Part shown: positions 16,971-25,623 of the stretch, piece after piece
Layout: the number at the start of each line of letters is the position of its first letter
Position numbering within the stretch: the first letter of the stretch is position 1
From: an uncultured Prevotella sp.
GTDB taxonomy: Bacteria > Bacteroidota > Bacteroidia > Bacteroidales > Bacteroidaceae
Assembly: GCF_937863835.1 (NCBI RefSeq)
Contig: NZ_CALMHT010000074.1
Location: 62,001-126,000 of the forward strand
Direction: 5' to 3'
Length of the DNA stretch: 64,000 bases
The notes under the pieces: generated by a model
What the model was told of the DNA's origin: nothing
The model's input: the letters and a program-made list of their open reading frames with translations, nothing else
Database searches by the model: none
Program-made: the position numbers and the translations under genes

Positions 16971-18485
16971 ATGAAAACAAATAATATATTAACTATAGGA
17001 TTGTTGGCGGGAGCAGTAATGCTTACAGGATGCAAGGATTCTTTCCTTGAAGTGACGCCTCCTAATCAAACTACAATTGATGAATATTTCACGACGGATG
17101 CTCATGTGCAGGAAGCAGTCGTTGCAGCTTATGATCCACTGGAATGGCCAGACTATTGCCTTGGACAATATAATCCTGTCAACTTTATGAGTGATGTCAT
17201 GGCTGATGATGTATGGGCAGGTGGAGCTGACAAGTTGGACCAAGCCTACATATATCTGTCATCCAATTATGAAGCATTGCCCAACAACTGTATTACAGCT
17301 TTGTGGACAGAGGAATATTCAGGAGTGAAACGTTGTAACGACGTACTGAAATATATAGGATGGGCTAAAGCCAATATTACTGATGCAAACCAAAAGTACT
17401 ATGAGGCACAGGCTCGCGTACTTCGTGCCTATTACTATAATAACCTTTGGAAATTCTGGGGAAATATTCCTTGTTATCTTACTAATTTGGAATATCCGTA
17501 CACATCACCGCAACTTGCAGCTGATGACGTATACAAGACAGTCATTGAAGATCTTGAGGGCGCAATCGCTTTGGATGCGCTGCCTATGAAAGCATCATCG
17601 GATGACTTGGGAAGAGTGACAAAAGCCATGGCTTATATGTTATATACAGAAATGGTGATGTACCAAAACGATGCGACCAGATATCCTACAGCACTGAAGT
17701 ATATGCAGGAAATCATCAATAGCGGCAGTTATAAACTGCTTGACAACTATGCTAATATTTGGAAGGAAAGTGGCGAATGGAGCAGCGAATCAATATGGGA
17801 AATAAACTATAAGGATGATAATGCAGCTCGTAGTTGGGGTAGTCCGATGACAACAGGTGGAACTGTTTATCCTCGCTTTATTAGTCCTAAAGACTGGGTG
17901 GACGGAACCGATGACGTCTTAAACGGATGGGGTTACGAACCGGTCAGACAGGAAACTTACGACCGCTATGATGCTGCCGACACACGTCGTGATGCTACTT
18001 GTTATAACGCAAAGGCAAAAGGTACCTATACTCCTAGATTTCAGGATACCGGTTTCTTCCTGGCTAAATATATTGCACGTCCTGCAAATAATGCAGACCA
18101 GAAAGCTGATGCCGACTTGAACTTCAATAACAACTTACGTATATATCGGTATTCAGAATGCTTGCTCAACGCATCAGAACTTCTTGTCCGTACAAGCGGA
18201 AGTGCTGACCAGGCTAGCACATACTTGAATCTTGTTCGTAAACGTGCAGGACTAACAACTACCGTTGAACCGACGATAGACAATATCATCAACGAACGTC
18301 ATTTGGAGTTTGCCGGCGAAGGTAAACGTTATTGGGATCTTATCCGTACAGGCAAAGCCTCTTCTACGCTTGTTCCAGACAAATATGGTTATCGTACGAA
18401 TACATGGACAGAAAGTAAAAAGTATCTGCCTATACCACAGTCTGAAATCGATTCTGATCCAAACTTGAAACAGAATAATTATTAA
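16971..18485 (+). CDS. susD: SusD/RagB-family glycan-binding lipoprotein (PUL2)
   Basis: 504 aa with an SPII signal (VMLTGCKDS). SusD hallmarks: FLEVTPPNQTTIDEYFTTDAHVQEAVVAAYD near the N terminus, the ARVLRAYYYNNLWKFWGNIPC helix pair, YRYSECLLNASELLVR, the INERHLEFAGEGKRYWDLIRTG motif, and a final YLPIPQSEIDSDPNLKQN. It pairs with the SusC upstream as the cell-surface glycan lid. The next gene follows after 11 bp. Confidence 0.95.
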   Translation: MKTNNILTIGLLAGAVMLTGCKDSFLEVTPPNQTTIDEYFTTDAHVQEAVVAAYDPLEWPDYCLGQYNPVNFMSDVMADDVWAGGADKLDQAYIYLSSNYEALPNNCITALWTEEYSGVKRCNDVLKYIGWAKANITDANQKYYEAQARVLRAYYYNNLWKFWGNIPCYLTNLEYPYTSPQLAADDVYKTVIEDLEGAIALDALPMKASSDDLGRVTKAMAYMLYTEMVMYQNDATRYPTALKYMQEIINSGSYKLLDNYANIWKESGEWSSESIWEINYKDDNAARSWGSPMTTGGTVYPRFISPKDWVDGTDDVLNGWGYEPVRQETYDRYDAADTRRDATCYNAKAKGTYTPRFQDTGFFLAKYIARPANNADQKADADLNFNNNLRIYRYSECLLNASELLVRTSGSADQASTYLNLVRKRAGLTTTVEPTIDNIINERHLEFAGEGKRYWDLIRTGKASSTLVPDKYGYRTNTWTESKKYLPIPQSEIDSDPNLKQNNY

Positions 18486-18496
18486 AAAATACGAAT

Positions 18497-19867
18497 ATGA
18501 AAAATATATTTAAATATATAGGAAGCGCAGTAGTATTGGTTTCTGCATTAACAGCATGTTCTCCGGAAAGCTTCAGCGGAATGGATGAAAATGGAATACC
18601 TGTAGCTGAAAATTATGCAGACAATGTAAGTGTGACTGTTGACCAGACTATCAATACTGTATATTTGCAGTGTAAAGATGTCGCAGGTGTAAGACACTAT
18701 TGGGTAATAGATGGAAAAAAATATACTACTGATGAATGCGATACACTGAAATATAAGAAAGCCGGTGACTATTATGTTGAGGCTAAATTTTTCAATTCTA
18801 ATGGAATTAGTAATGGTTCGGTAAAGAAGACTTTCCATATAGATAAAGATTTAGGTTTCAACGGGTTCGTATATGATTCCAAATTCAATATGTGGAAGAA
18901 TGGAACAATCACTGGACCGACATTCTGGTATGCACCGGGATGGAGCCAGATAGCAGATCCAGCATGTACAAAATTAGACAATGGATATCAAATCACGTTG
19001 CCTACGGCTACAACGAATCAGTGGATGGCTCAGATGAAATTCTCTTCAGATATCAGTACATCAGCTAGCAATAGTTATGACTTCTCAATCCTTCTTACAG
19101 CAACAAAGGATCATCCTAATGTAACTGTGAAACTGGATGATGTAACTAGTGATAAAATCTATTATTTCCAGGATCAGGTGGCATTGAAAGCTGGTGAACA
19201 ATACTGCTTCTATAAGTCAGACATGAAAGGTATCGATATCAAGAATGTAGAACTGGTTCTCGATTTTGGTGGAAATGCAGACAATACGGATGTCACTATA
19301 GAGAATATCGTACTGAAGAATCATGCGAATGATGATGGTAGTGTCGTTCCTGAACCGGTGGACAACATTGATTGGTCGGCATTGGATTCAGATAATAACC
19401 TATGGAAACCTGTAAATGCCGGTGATTATACGACATTCTTCTATACAGCTCAGACGTCTAGTTGGACTCAGATAGATAATCCATCGTTCACTGATGACAA
19501 AAAAGGAACTTATACACTTGTGTATCCTCTGGCTACCGACATGCAGTGGCAGGCACAATATCATCAGATATCTAAGATTGCGCTGTCTGCTTCAGAAACG
19601 TATGACCTGCAATGTACCCTTACAGCAAGTAATGATATAAAGGCTGTTACAATCAAACCTTGCGATACGGCCAGTGATGATAATTTCTTGATCGTTAAGA
19701 ATGTCGATTTGACAGCCGGTGAAGCTAAAGTGGTCAAAATGCCTTCTGTAAAATGTGCTAAGTCTGACATGACTGCATTGAAACTGGTTTTCGATTTCGG
19801 TGGCAATCCTGCTAATACAACTGTTAAAATCAGTAATATCATTCTGCAGAAACACAAGGAAAAGTAA
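18497..19867 (+). CDS. Surface glycan-binding lipoprotein with two tandem CBM-like domains (PUL2)
   Basis: 456 aa. SPII signal (VSALTACSPE), then a PKD-like beta domain about residues 35-115 (VRHYWVIDGKKYTTDECD, GDYYVEAKFFNSNG). Two related domains of about 140-150 aa follow. Each opens with a tryptophan strand (MWKNGTITGPTFWYAPGWSQIADP; LWKPVNAGDYTTFFYTAQTSSWTQIDNP), has a middle QWMAQMKF / QWQAQYHQ strand, and closes with LVLDFGGNADNTDVTIENIVL / LVFDFGGNPANTTVKISNIIL. The fold resembles CBM4/CBM22-type jelly rolls. Position makes it the PUL2 SGBP; binding to beta-glucan is inferred from the neighbouring GH16. Confidence 0.8.
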   Translation: MKNIFKYIGSAVVLVSALTACSPESFSGMDENGIPVAENYADNVSVTVDQTINTVYLQCKDVAGVRHYWVIDGKKYTTDECDTLKYKKAGDYYVEAKFFNSNGISNGSVKKTFHIDKDLGFNGFVYDSKFNMWKNGTITGPTFWYAPGWSQIADPACTKLDNGYQITLPTATTNQWMAQMKFSSDISTSASNSYDFSILLTATKDHPNVTVKLDDVTSDKIYYFQDQVALKAGEQYCFYKSDMKGIDIKNVELVLDFGGNADNTDVTIENIVLKNHANDDGSVVPEPVDNIDWSALDSDNNLWKPVNAGDYTTFFYTAQTSSWTQIDNPSFTDDKKGTYTLVYPLATDMQWQAQYHQISKIALSASETYDLQCTLTASNDIKAVTIKPCDTASDDNFLIVKNVDLTAGEAKVVKMPSVKCAKSDMTALKLVFDFGGNPANTTVKISNIILQKHKEK

Positions 19868-19883
19868 AAAACTTGTATCTTTA

Positions 19884-19918
19884 CAGCGGGAGAGAATTTT
19901 CCAAACTCTCTCCCGCTG
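19884..19918 (+). terminator. Strong intercistronic hairpin between the SGBP and GH16 genes
   Basis: A perfect 12-bp GC-rich stem (CAGCGGGAGAGA at 19884-19895 with its complement at 19907-19918) and an 11-nt loop, with no T run after it. It may be a partial terminator or an mRNA-stabilising/processing structure that lowers enzyme expression relative to susCD. Confidence 0.6.
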
Positions 19919-19939
19919 AATGTTTAAACATAAAACCTG

Positions 19940-21049
19940 ATGATTATGAAAAGAATAAATATTCTTCTGTTCGCTTTATTCGGACTTATTCCTCTTATTG
20001 CATGTGGAAGTAGTGGCGATGATACATCGTCTGCTAATAACGATAACACAATCAAGTGTTCGACAAACTCAGTTAGTCTGGCCAATACAGCTACTTCTGC
20101 TACTGTCGATATAACAGCGACAACCGAATGGTCTGCTTATTCAGACCAAGATTGGGTAACTATAAACCCTTCCAGTTCTATTGAAAAAAATGTTACGCTC
20201 ACTATAACTGCTGCTGCTAATACACTTACGACAGAGCGTACCGCAACGGTTACGGTGATGTGTGGAAAAGCAAGGGCTAAGATATCTGTTACTCAGGCTG
20301 CTGGAGAAAAGGTTGTAACTCCGGATTCTATAAAAGGACCTTCGGGATATTCGCTGGCATGGCATGACGAGTTTGAAACTGGAACGAAACCTGGGACCGA
20401 TTGGACTTACGAAGTGCAGAATTCTGGTTGGGTGAATAATGAATTGCAAAACTATGTAGCAGGTAGCTACAACGGTGAGGATATTGTAAGTGTATCTAAT
20501 GGTACATTGAAAATCGTCGCAAAGAAGATAGACGGAAAGGTCTATTCGGGTAGAATCTATGCCAAAAAACATACAGGATGGAAATATGGATATGTAGAGG
20601 CTCGTATCAAACTGCCGCAGGGCAAGGGTACATGGCCTGCTTTCTGGATGATGCCTGTCAATTTCACTTCATGGCCTGCTGATGGCGAAATCGACATTAT
20701 GGAGGCAGTGGGATATATACCCAATGTCGCATATTCGACAATCCATTGTAATAAGTATAATAATGGAGGAACGTCTATCGAGAGTGGAAACAAAAGCGTC
20801 AGTGTAACCCAGTTCCATAAGTATGCATTGATGTGGACACCGGAATCCATGACTTTCTATGTGGATGGTACGACGATTCTTACTTATAAGAACGACGGAA
20901 CAGGTAAGAATGCATGGCCATTCGATGCACCATTCTATGTCATACTGAATCTGGCTTGGGGCGGTGCCTGGGGCGGACAGGGCGGTATAGACGAAAGTGT
21001 ACTGCCTGCTACAATGGAGGTGGATTATGTACGCGTTTTCCAGAAATAA
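19940..21049 (+). CDS. Secreted GH16 endo-beta-glucanase with BACON domain (laminarinase type)
   Basis: 369 aa; the alternative start at 19946 removes two residues. SPII signal (LIPLIACGSS, Cys22). Residues about 38-122 are a BACON domain (TTEWSAYSDQDWVTINPSS ... TVTVMCGKARAKISVTQ). Residues about 135-369 are GH16: WHDEFETG, a KKHTGWKYGYVEARIK strand, and the active-site GEIDIMEAVG with predicted nucleophile Glu250, Asp252 and acid/base Glu255. The undisturbed ExDxxE with an inserted Met (EIDIME) is the bulge form found in laminarinases and related endo-1,3-glucanases. It likely cuts beta-1,3-glucan or mixed-linkage glucan at the cell surface ahead of SusCD import. Confidence 0.92.
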   Translation: MIMKRINILLFALFGLIPLIACGSSGDDTSSANNDNTIKCSTNSVSLANTATSATVDITATTEWSAYSDQDWVTINPSSSIEKNVTLTITAAANTLTTERTATVTVMCGKARAKISVTQAAGEKVVTPDSIKGPSGYSLAWHDEFETGTKPGTDWTYEVQNSGWVNNELQNYVAGSYNGEDIVSVSNGTLKIVAKKIDGKVYSGRIYAKKHTGWKYGYVEARIKLPQGKGTWPAFWMMPVNFTSWPADGEIDIMEAVGYIPNVAYSTIHCNKYNNGGTSIESGNKSVSVTQFHKYALMWTPESMTFYVDGTTILTYKNDGTGKNAWPFDAPFYVILNLAWGGAWGGQGGIDESVLPATMEVDYVRVFQK

Positions 21050-21056
21050 TTAGTTG

Positions 21057-23279
21057 ATGATGAAAAGAATAACGATATTATATCTATTTGTTTTTTTGTT
21101 TTTAGGTATGGACGCACAAGTGCCGATATACCTTGATGCCAATAAACCGATAGAACAACGGATAGACGACGCTCTTGCGCGTATGACTCTGCAAGAGAAA
21201 ATAGCAGTGATTCATGCTCAAAGCAAATTCTCATCGGCTGGTGTCAAGCGGTTGGGATTCCCCGACTTCTGGACAGACGACGGTCCTCATGGTGTCAGAC
21301 CGGACGTGCTCTGGGATGAGTGGGAACAGGCTGGTCAGACGAACGATTCGTGCATCGCTTTTCCTGCGTTGACTTGTCTTGCCGCTACATGGAATCCGCA
21401 GATGTCTATGCTCTATGGTAAAAGTCTTGGAGAAGAAGCTTTATATCGCCATAAAAACATGATTCTTGGTCCGGGCGTGAATATTTATCGTACACCACTT
21501 AACGGAAGGAACTTTGAATATATGGGCGAAGATCCGTATTTGGCTTCCCGAATGGTGGTGCCGTATATACAGGGACTGCAATCGCAAGGTGTGGCGGCTT
21601 GTGTAAAACATTATGCATTGAATAATGATGAGGAAAACCGTCATCAGGTGAATGTCGTCATAGATGATCGTACTCTTCATGAAATATATCTGCCGGCTTT
21701 CAAGGCTGCTGTCACAGAGGGACATGTCTGGGGTGTGATGGGTGCTTATAATCTATATAAGAATCAGCACAATTGTCATAACCAGTGGATGCTGAATGAT
21801 ATACTGAAACGTGATTGGAAGTTTGACGGCGTGGTCGTCTCCGACTGGGGCGGAACTCATGATACTGAGCAGGCCGTAACCAACGGACTTGACATGGAAT
21901 TCGGTACATGGACAGACGGACTGAAAATGGGTGCTACGAATGCGTATGACAACTATTATATGGCTTTCCCTTATCTGAAGATGATACAGGATGGCAAGTT
22001 TACGACCAAGCAACTGGATGATAAGGTGAGACGTATATTGCGATTGTTCTATCGTACGACGATGAACAACAATACATCGCGGGGATTCCTTTGCTCCGAA
22101 GCCCATTATGATGCCGCCAAAGAGATAGCCGAAGAAGGTATCGTACTATTACAGAATAACGGTGGCGTATTGCCGATAAACACAACTAAGGCACATCGTA
22201 TATTGGTGGTGGGCGAGAATGCAATCAAGATGATGACTGTAGGTGGAGGTAGCTCTTCCTTGAAAGTCCAAAAAGAAGTGTCGCCTCTCGCTGGTTTGAA
22301 AGCTCGTCTGGGCGATAAGATAGATTATGCTCGTGGATATGTAGGTGATACGACAGGTAACTATAACGGTGTAACTACCGGACAGAATCTTGTTGACCAT
22401 CGTTCATCAGCAGAACTTATAACCGAAGCTGTGATGAAGGCTAAGACGGCAGACTATGTAATCGTTATCGGAGGACTGAATAAAAGTGATTATCAGGATT
22501 GTGAAGGACACGACCGAAAAACTTATGAACTGCCTTATGGTCAGAATGAGTTGATAGAAAGTATAGTAAATGTAAATAAAAAGGTTGTTTTTGTAAATGT
22601 GTCGGGTAACGCCGTCGCTATGCCTTGGAAACCAAAAGTGTCTGCGATTGTTCAAGGATGGTTTCTTGGTTCCGAGGCTGGCGATGCTTTAGCTGCCGTG
22701 CTTACGGGTGACATCAATCCGTCCGGAAAACTGCCCTTCACATGGCCTGCTTCGCTACAGGATGTCGGCGCACATAAACTGAATGCGTATCCTGGCGTGT
22801 GGCGTGCCGATCACCAGATTATAGACGAGGAATATAAAGAAGGTCTATATGTAGGATATCGTTGGGTCGATAAAGAAAAGACCACACCATTGTTTTCATT
22901 TGGTCACGGACTCAGTTACACTGATTTCAAATTGTCGAATCTGCGTGCGGATAAAAAAATAATGTCCAGCGACGGCAATATAACATTTACTGTCGACGTT
23001 AAGAACACAGGTAAACGTGCCGGAGCAGAAGTTGTTCAACTGTATATCACGGATTTGCAATCTTCTCTTCCTCGTCCGATGAAAGAGTTGAAGGGTTTCA
23101 AAAAGGTCTCTCTAAACCCGAATGAAACAAAGACCGTTTCTATCACGATAGATAAATCGGCTTTGAGTTTCTATGATGACGGAAGTAAGCGATGGACGGC
23201 AGAACCTGGCGATTTTGTCGCTAAAGTAGGAAATGCATCCGATCATTTACCTCTGGAAATTGGATTTACACTAAAATGA
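21057..23279 (+). CDS. Glycoside hydrolase family 3 beta-glucosidase (PUL2, first)
   Basis: 740 aa from ATG 21057 (ATG 21060 is equally possible; the frame also has a TTG at 21054). Signal peptide ends GMDAQ. GH3 landmarks: MTLQEKIAVIHAQ, DDGPHGVRPD, GRNFEYMGEDPYL, VKHYALNNDEENR, and FDGVVVSDWGGTHD with the nucleophile Asp in VVSDW. The C-terminal subdomain begins near EEGIVLLQNNGGVLP and the protein ends in an Fn3-like domain after FGHGLSYTDFKLS. It starts 7 bp after the GH16 stop, so translation is probably coupled. Expected role: release of glucose from GH16 products in the periplasm. Confidence 0.92.
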   Translation: MMKRITILYLFVFLFLGMDAQVPIYLDANKPIEQRIDDALARMTLQEKIAVIHAQSKFSSAGVKRLGFPDFWTDDGPHGVRPDVLWDEWEQAGQTNDSCIAFPALTCLAATWNPQMSMLYGKSLGEEALYRHKNMILGPGVNIYRTPLNGRNFEYMGEDPYLASRMVVPYIQGLQSQGVAACVKHYALNNDEENRHQVNVVIDDRTLHEIYLPAFKAAVTEGHVWGVMGAYNLYKNQHNCHNQWMLNDILKRDWKFDGVVVSDWGGTHDTEQAVTNGLDMEFGTWTDGLKMGATNAYDNYYMAFPYLKMIQDGKFTTKQLDDKVRRILRLFYRTTMNNNTSRGFLCSEAHYDAAKEIAEEGIVLLQNNGGVLPINTTKAHRILVVGENAIKMMTVGGGSSSLKVQKEVSPLAGLKARLGDKIDYARGYVGDTTGNYNGVTTGQNLVDHRSSAELITEAVMKAKTADYVIVIGGLNKSDYQDCEGHDRKTYELPYGQNELIESIVNVNKKVVFVNVSGNAVAMPWKPKVSAIVQGWFLGSEAGDALAAVLTGDINPSGKLPFTWPASLQDVGAHKLNAYPGVWRADHQIIDEEYKEGLYVGYRWVDKEKTTPLFSFGHGLSYTDFKLSNLRADKKIMSSDGNITFTVDVKNTGKRAGAEVVQLYITDLQSSLPRPMKELKGFKKVSLNPNETKTVSITIDKSALSFYDDGSKRWTAEPGDFVAKVGNASDHLPLEIGFTLK

Positions 23280-23285
23280 TCTTAT

Positions 23286-25547
23286 ATGAGAAAGACTTTA
23301 TTATCAATGATTCTGTTATTCACTGCTTCTGCTGCTTTTGCGCAGAAGCAGTCTATGTCTGCATTTATAGATGCGCTGATGCAGAAAATGACATTACAGG
23401 AGAAAATCGGGCAACTGAATTTACAGGTTGCCGGAGACATCACTACAGGTTCTGCACAGAACAGTCCTGTGGCAGAACGTATTATGAAAGGTGACTTGGG
23501 TGGTGTCTTTAATATAAAAGGGGCGGAAAAAATAAAGGCTTTGCAAGAAATTGCAGTAAAGAAGAGTCGTCTGGGTATTCCCCTTATTGTAGGTTTGGAT
23601 GTTATTCATGGTTACGAGACGGTATTCCCCATACCTCTGGCACAGTCGTGCAGTTGGGATATGGAGGCAATCAAGCAAGGTGCCCATATAGCGGCCAAAG
23701 AGGCGAGTGCCGATGGTATCTGTTGGACATTCAGTCCGATGGTGGATATTTGCGTAGATGCCCGTTGGGGACGAATAGCCGAGGGTAGCGGTGAAGATCC
23801 ATACCTCGGTTCTATGATTGCCAAAGCTATGGTAGAAGGATATCAAGGCGATTACAGTCAGACCGATAATATCATGGCTTGTGTAAAACATTATGCACTC
23901 TACGGCGCAGTTGAGGCCGGACGCGATTACAATACCGTGGATATGAGTCATCTGCGGATGTATAATCAGTATTTTCCTCCTTACAGGGCTGCCGCAGAAG
24001 CCGGTGCGGGAAGTTTCATGTCATCCTTCAATATTGTAGACGGTGTACCGGCGACAGCTAACAAATGGTTGCTTACCGATGTGCTCCGTCGTCAATGGAA
24101 ATCGGATGCTTTTGTCGTAACGGATTATGGTTCTATAGGTGAAATGGTCGTGCACGGCGTAGGAGACATCGCTTCTTCTTCCGCTCAGGCGTTAAAAGCT
24201 GGAACAGATATGGATATGTGTTCGGAAGGTTTTCTGAAGACCCTGGATGGGTCTGTAAAATCTGGTAACGTGTCAATGGCAGATATAGACACTGCTTGCC
24301 GTCGTGTGCTGGAAGCGAAGTATAAATTGGGATTATTCCAGAATCCATATAAATATTGTGACAAGAAACGTAGGGCGAAAGATGTCCTGACGAAAGAAAA
24401 CCGTATTGCAGCGCGCAATATGGCTGCTGAAACATTCGTGTTGCTAAAGAATGACAACCATCTGTTGCCGTTGAAACGTGAAGGGAAAATCGCACTGATC
24501 GGTCCGTTGGCAAACAACAGGGCTAATATGGAAGGAACATGGAGCGTAGCTGCGGTACCCGACCAGTATTCGACACTGAAAGAGGCTTTCGAAAAAGCCG
24601 TAGCCGGTAAGGCTGAAATCTTGTATTCGCATGGTTGTAATCTAACTGCTGATTCAAATCTACAGAAGGCTGCTTATTTTGACAAGCCATTACCACGTGT
24701 TGATGATGCGAAGATGAAAGCGGAGGCTATGGAGATGGCTGCCAAAGCGGATGTAATTGTATGTGCAATGGGTGAATGTTCTGACATGACAGGCGAAAGT
24801 TCCAGTCGTATCAATATAGAGATGCCCGATGTTCAGCATGAGTTGCTGATGCAGTTGGCCTCTTTAGGAAAACCTATCGTTTTACTCAATTTTTCAGGAC
24901 GTCCTACCATATTGAATTGGGAAAAGGCACATATACCCGCCATACTGAACGTATGGTTTGGCGGCAGTGAGGCCGCCGATGCAATATGTGATGTGGTATT
25001 CGGAGAAAAGGTGCCAAGTGGCAAACTGACGACCTCTATGCCTCAGTCTGTCGGACAGGAACCTTTGTATTATAATCATCTTAACACGGGCAGACCTGTA
25101 GCGGAAGGTGCCACAAACTATTGGAAATACCATAGCAATTATCTCGATGTGCGCAACGATCCACTTTATCCGTTCGGATATGGGTTGAGTTATACTACAT
25201 TCAAGTATGGTAAGGTAAAAATAGATTCCGATAAGATGTCGATGGATGGAAATGTCAATGTCTCAGTCACGGTTACCAATACTGGTGATTATGATGCAGA
25301 TGAGGTAGTGCAATTGTATATACGTGATTTGGTAGCAAGTGTATGCAGACCTGTCAAGGAATTGAAAGGTTTCCAACGTATCCATCTGGCGAAAAGTGAG
25401 AGTAAAGAGGTAACGTTCCATGTTACTTCAGAACAATTGAAATTCTATAATGCCAATCTTGACTACGTGGTCGAACCAGGCGATTTTGAACTGATGGTGG
25501 GACCAAACAGTCGTGATGTGCAAACGGTAAAACTTACAGTAAACTAA
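23286..25547 (+). CDS. Glycoside hydrolase family 3 beta-glucosidase, BglX-like (PUL2, second)
   Basis: 753 aa, signal peptide ending SAAFAQ. The order matches periplasmic BglX: MTLQEKIGQLNLQ, GLDVIHGYETVFPIPLAQSCSWD, DARWGRIAEGSGEDPYLGS, VKHYALYGAVEAGRDYN, and DAFVVTDYGSIGEM with the nucleophile Asp in VVTDYG. The second domain (ETFVLLKNDNHLLPL) and Fn3-like tail (PFGYGLSYTTFKYG, VQLYIRDLVASVCRPVKELKGF) follow. It belongs to a different GH3 subgroup from the gene before it, which suggests a division of labour between linkages. Gap to the previous stop is 6 bp. No terminator was found before the next promoter. Confidence 0.93.
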   Translation: MRKTLLSMILLFTASAAFAQKQSMSAFIDALMQKMTLQEKIGQLNLQVAGDITTGSAQNSPVAERIMKGDLGGVFNIKGAEKIKALQEIAVKKSRLGIPLIVGLDVIHGYETVFPIPLAQSCSWDMEAIKQGAHIAAKEASADGICWTFSPMVDICVDARWGRIAEGSGEDPYLGSMIAKAMVEGYQGDYSQTDNIMACVKHYALYGAVEAGRDYNTVDMSHLRMYNQYFPPYRAAAEAGAGSFMSSFNIVDGVPATANKWLLTDVLRRQWKSDAFVVTDYGSIGEMVVHGVGDIASSSAQALKAGTDMDMCSEGFLKTLDGSVKSGNVSMADIDTACRRVLEAKYKLGLFQNPYKYCDKKRRAKDVLTKENRIAARNMAAETFVLLKNDNHLLPLKREGKIALIGPLANNRANMEGTWSVAAVPDQYSTLKEAFEKAVAGKAEILYSHGCNLTADSNLQKAAYFDKPLPRVDDAKMKAEAMEMAAKADVIVCAMGECSDMTGESSSRINIEMPDVQHELLMQLASLGKPIVLLNFSGRPTILNWEKAHIPAILNVWFGGSEAADAICDVVFGEKVPSGKLTTSMPQSVGQEPLYYNHLNTGRPVAEGATNYWKYHSNYLDVRNDPLYPFGYGLSYTTFKYGKVKIDSDKMSMDGNVNVSVTVTNTGDYDADEVVQLYIRDLVASVCRPVKELKGFQRIHLAKSESKEVTFHVTSEQLKFYNANLDYVVEPGDFELMVGPNSRDVQTVKLTVN

Positions 25548-25571
25548 AAAAACTGTCATTACATAACTGGA

Positions 25572-25615
25572 TTTATCAACTTTTTCGCTAACTTTGCGCG
25601 AAAATAGTTGATAAA
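25572..25615 (+). promoter_or_regulatory. Promoter of DUF6377 regulator 1 inside a long dyad
   Basis: TAACTTTG (25589-25596) is the -7 box. It lies between the arms of a perfect 10-bp inverted repeat, TTTATCAACT (25572-25581) and AGTTGATAAA (25606-25615), with an inner pair TTTTCGC / GCGAAAA. The right arm falls in the leader 9 bp before the ATG. An autoregulatory operator is the natural reading but is unproven. Confidence 0.65.
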
Positions 25616-25623
25616 CCTAGGCT

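Noticed and set aside
23276..23494. 72-codon frame overlapping the GH3 start
   Set aside because: Shadow frame, Cys-rich by chance; the signal peptide and GH3 motifs are in the frame from 23286.
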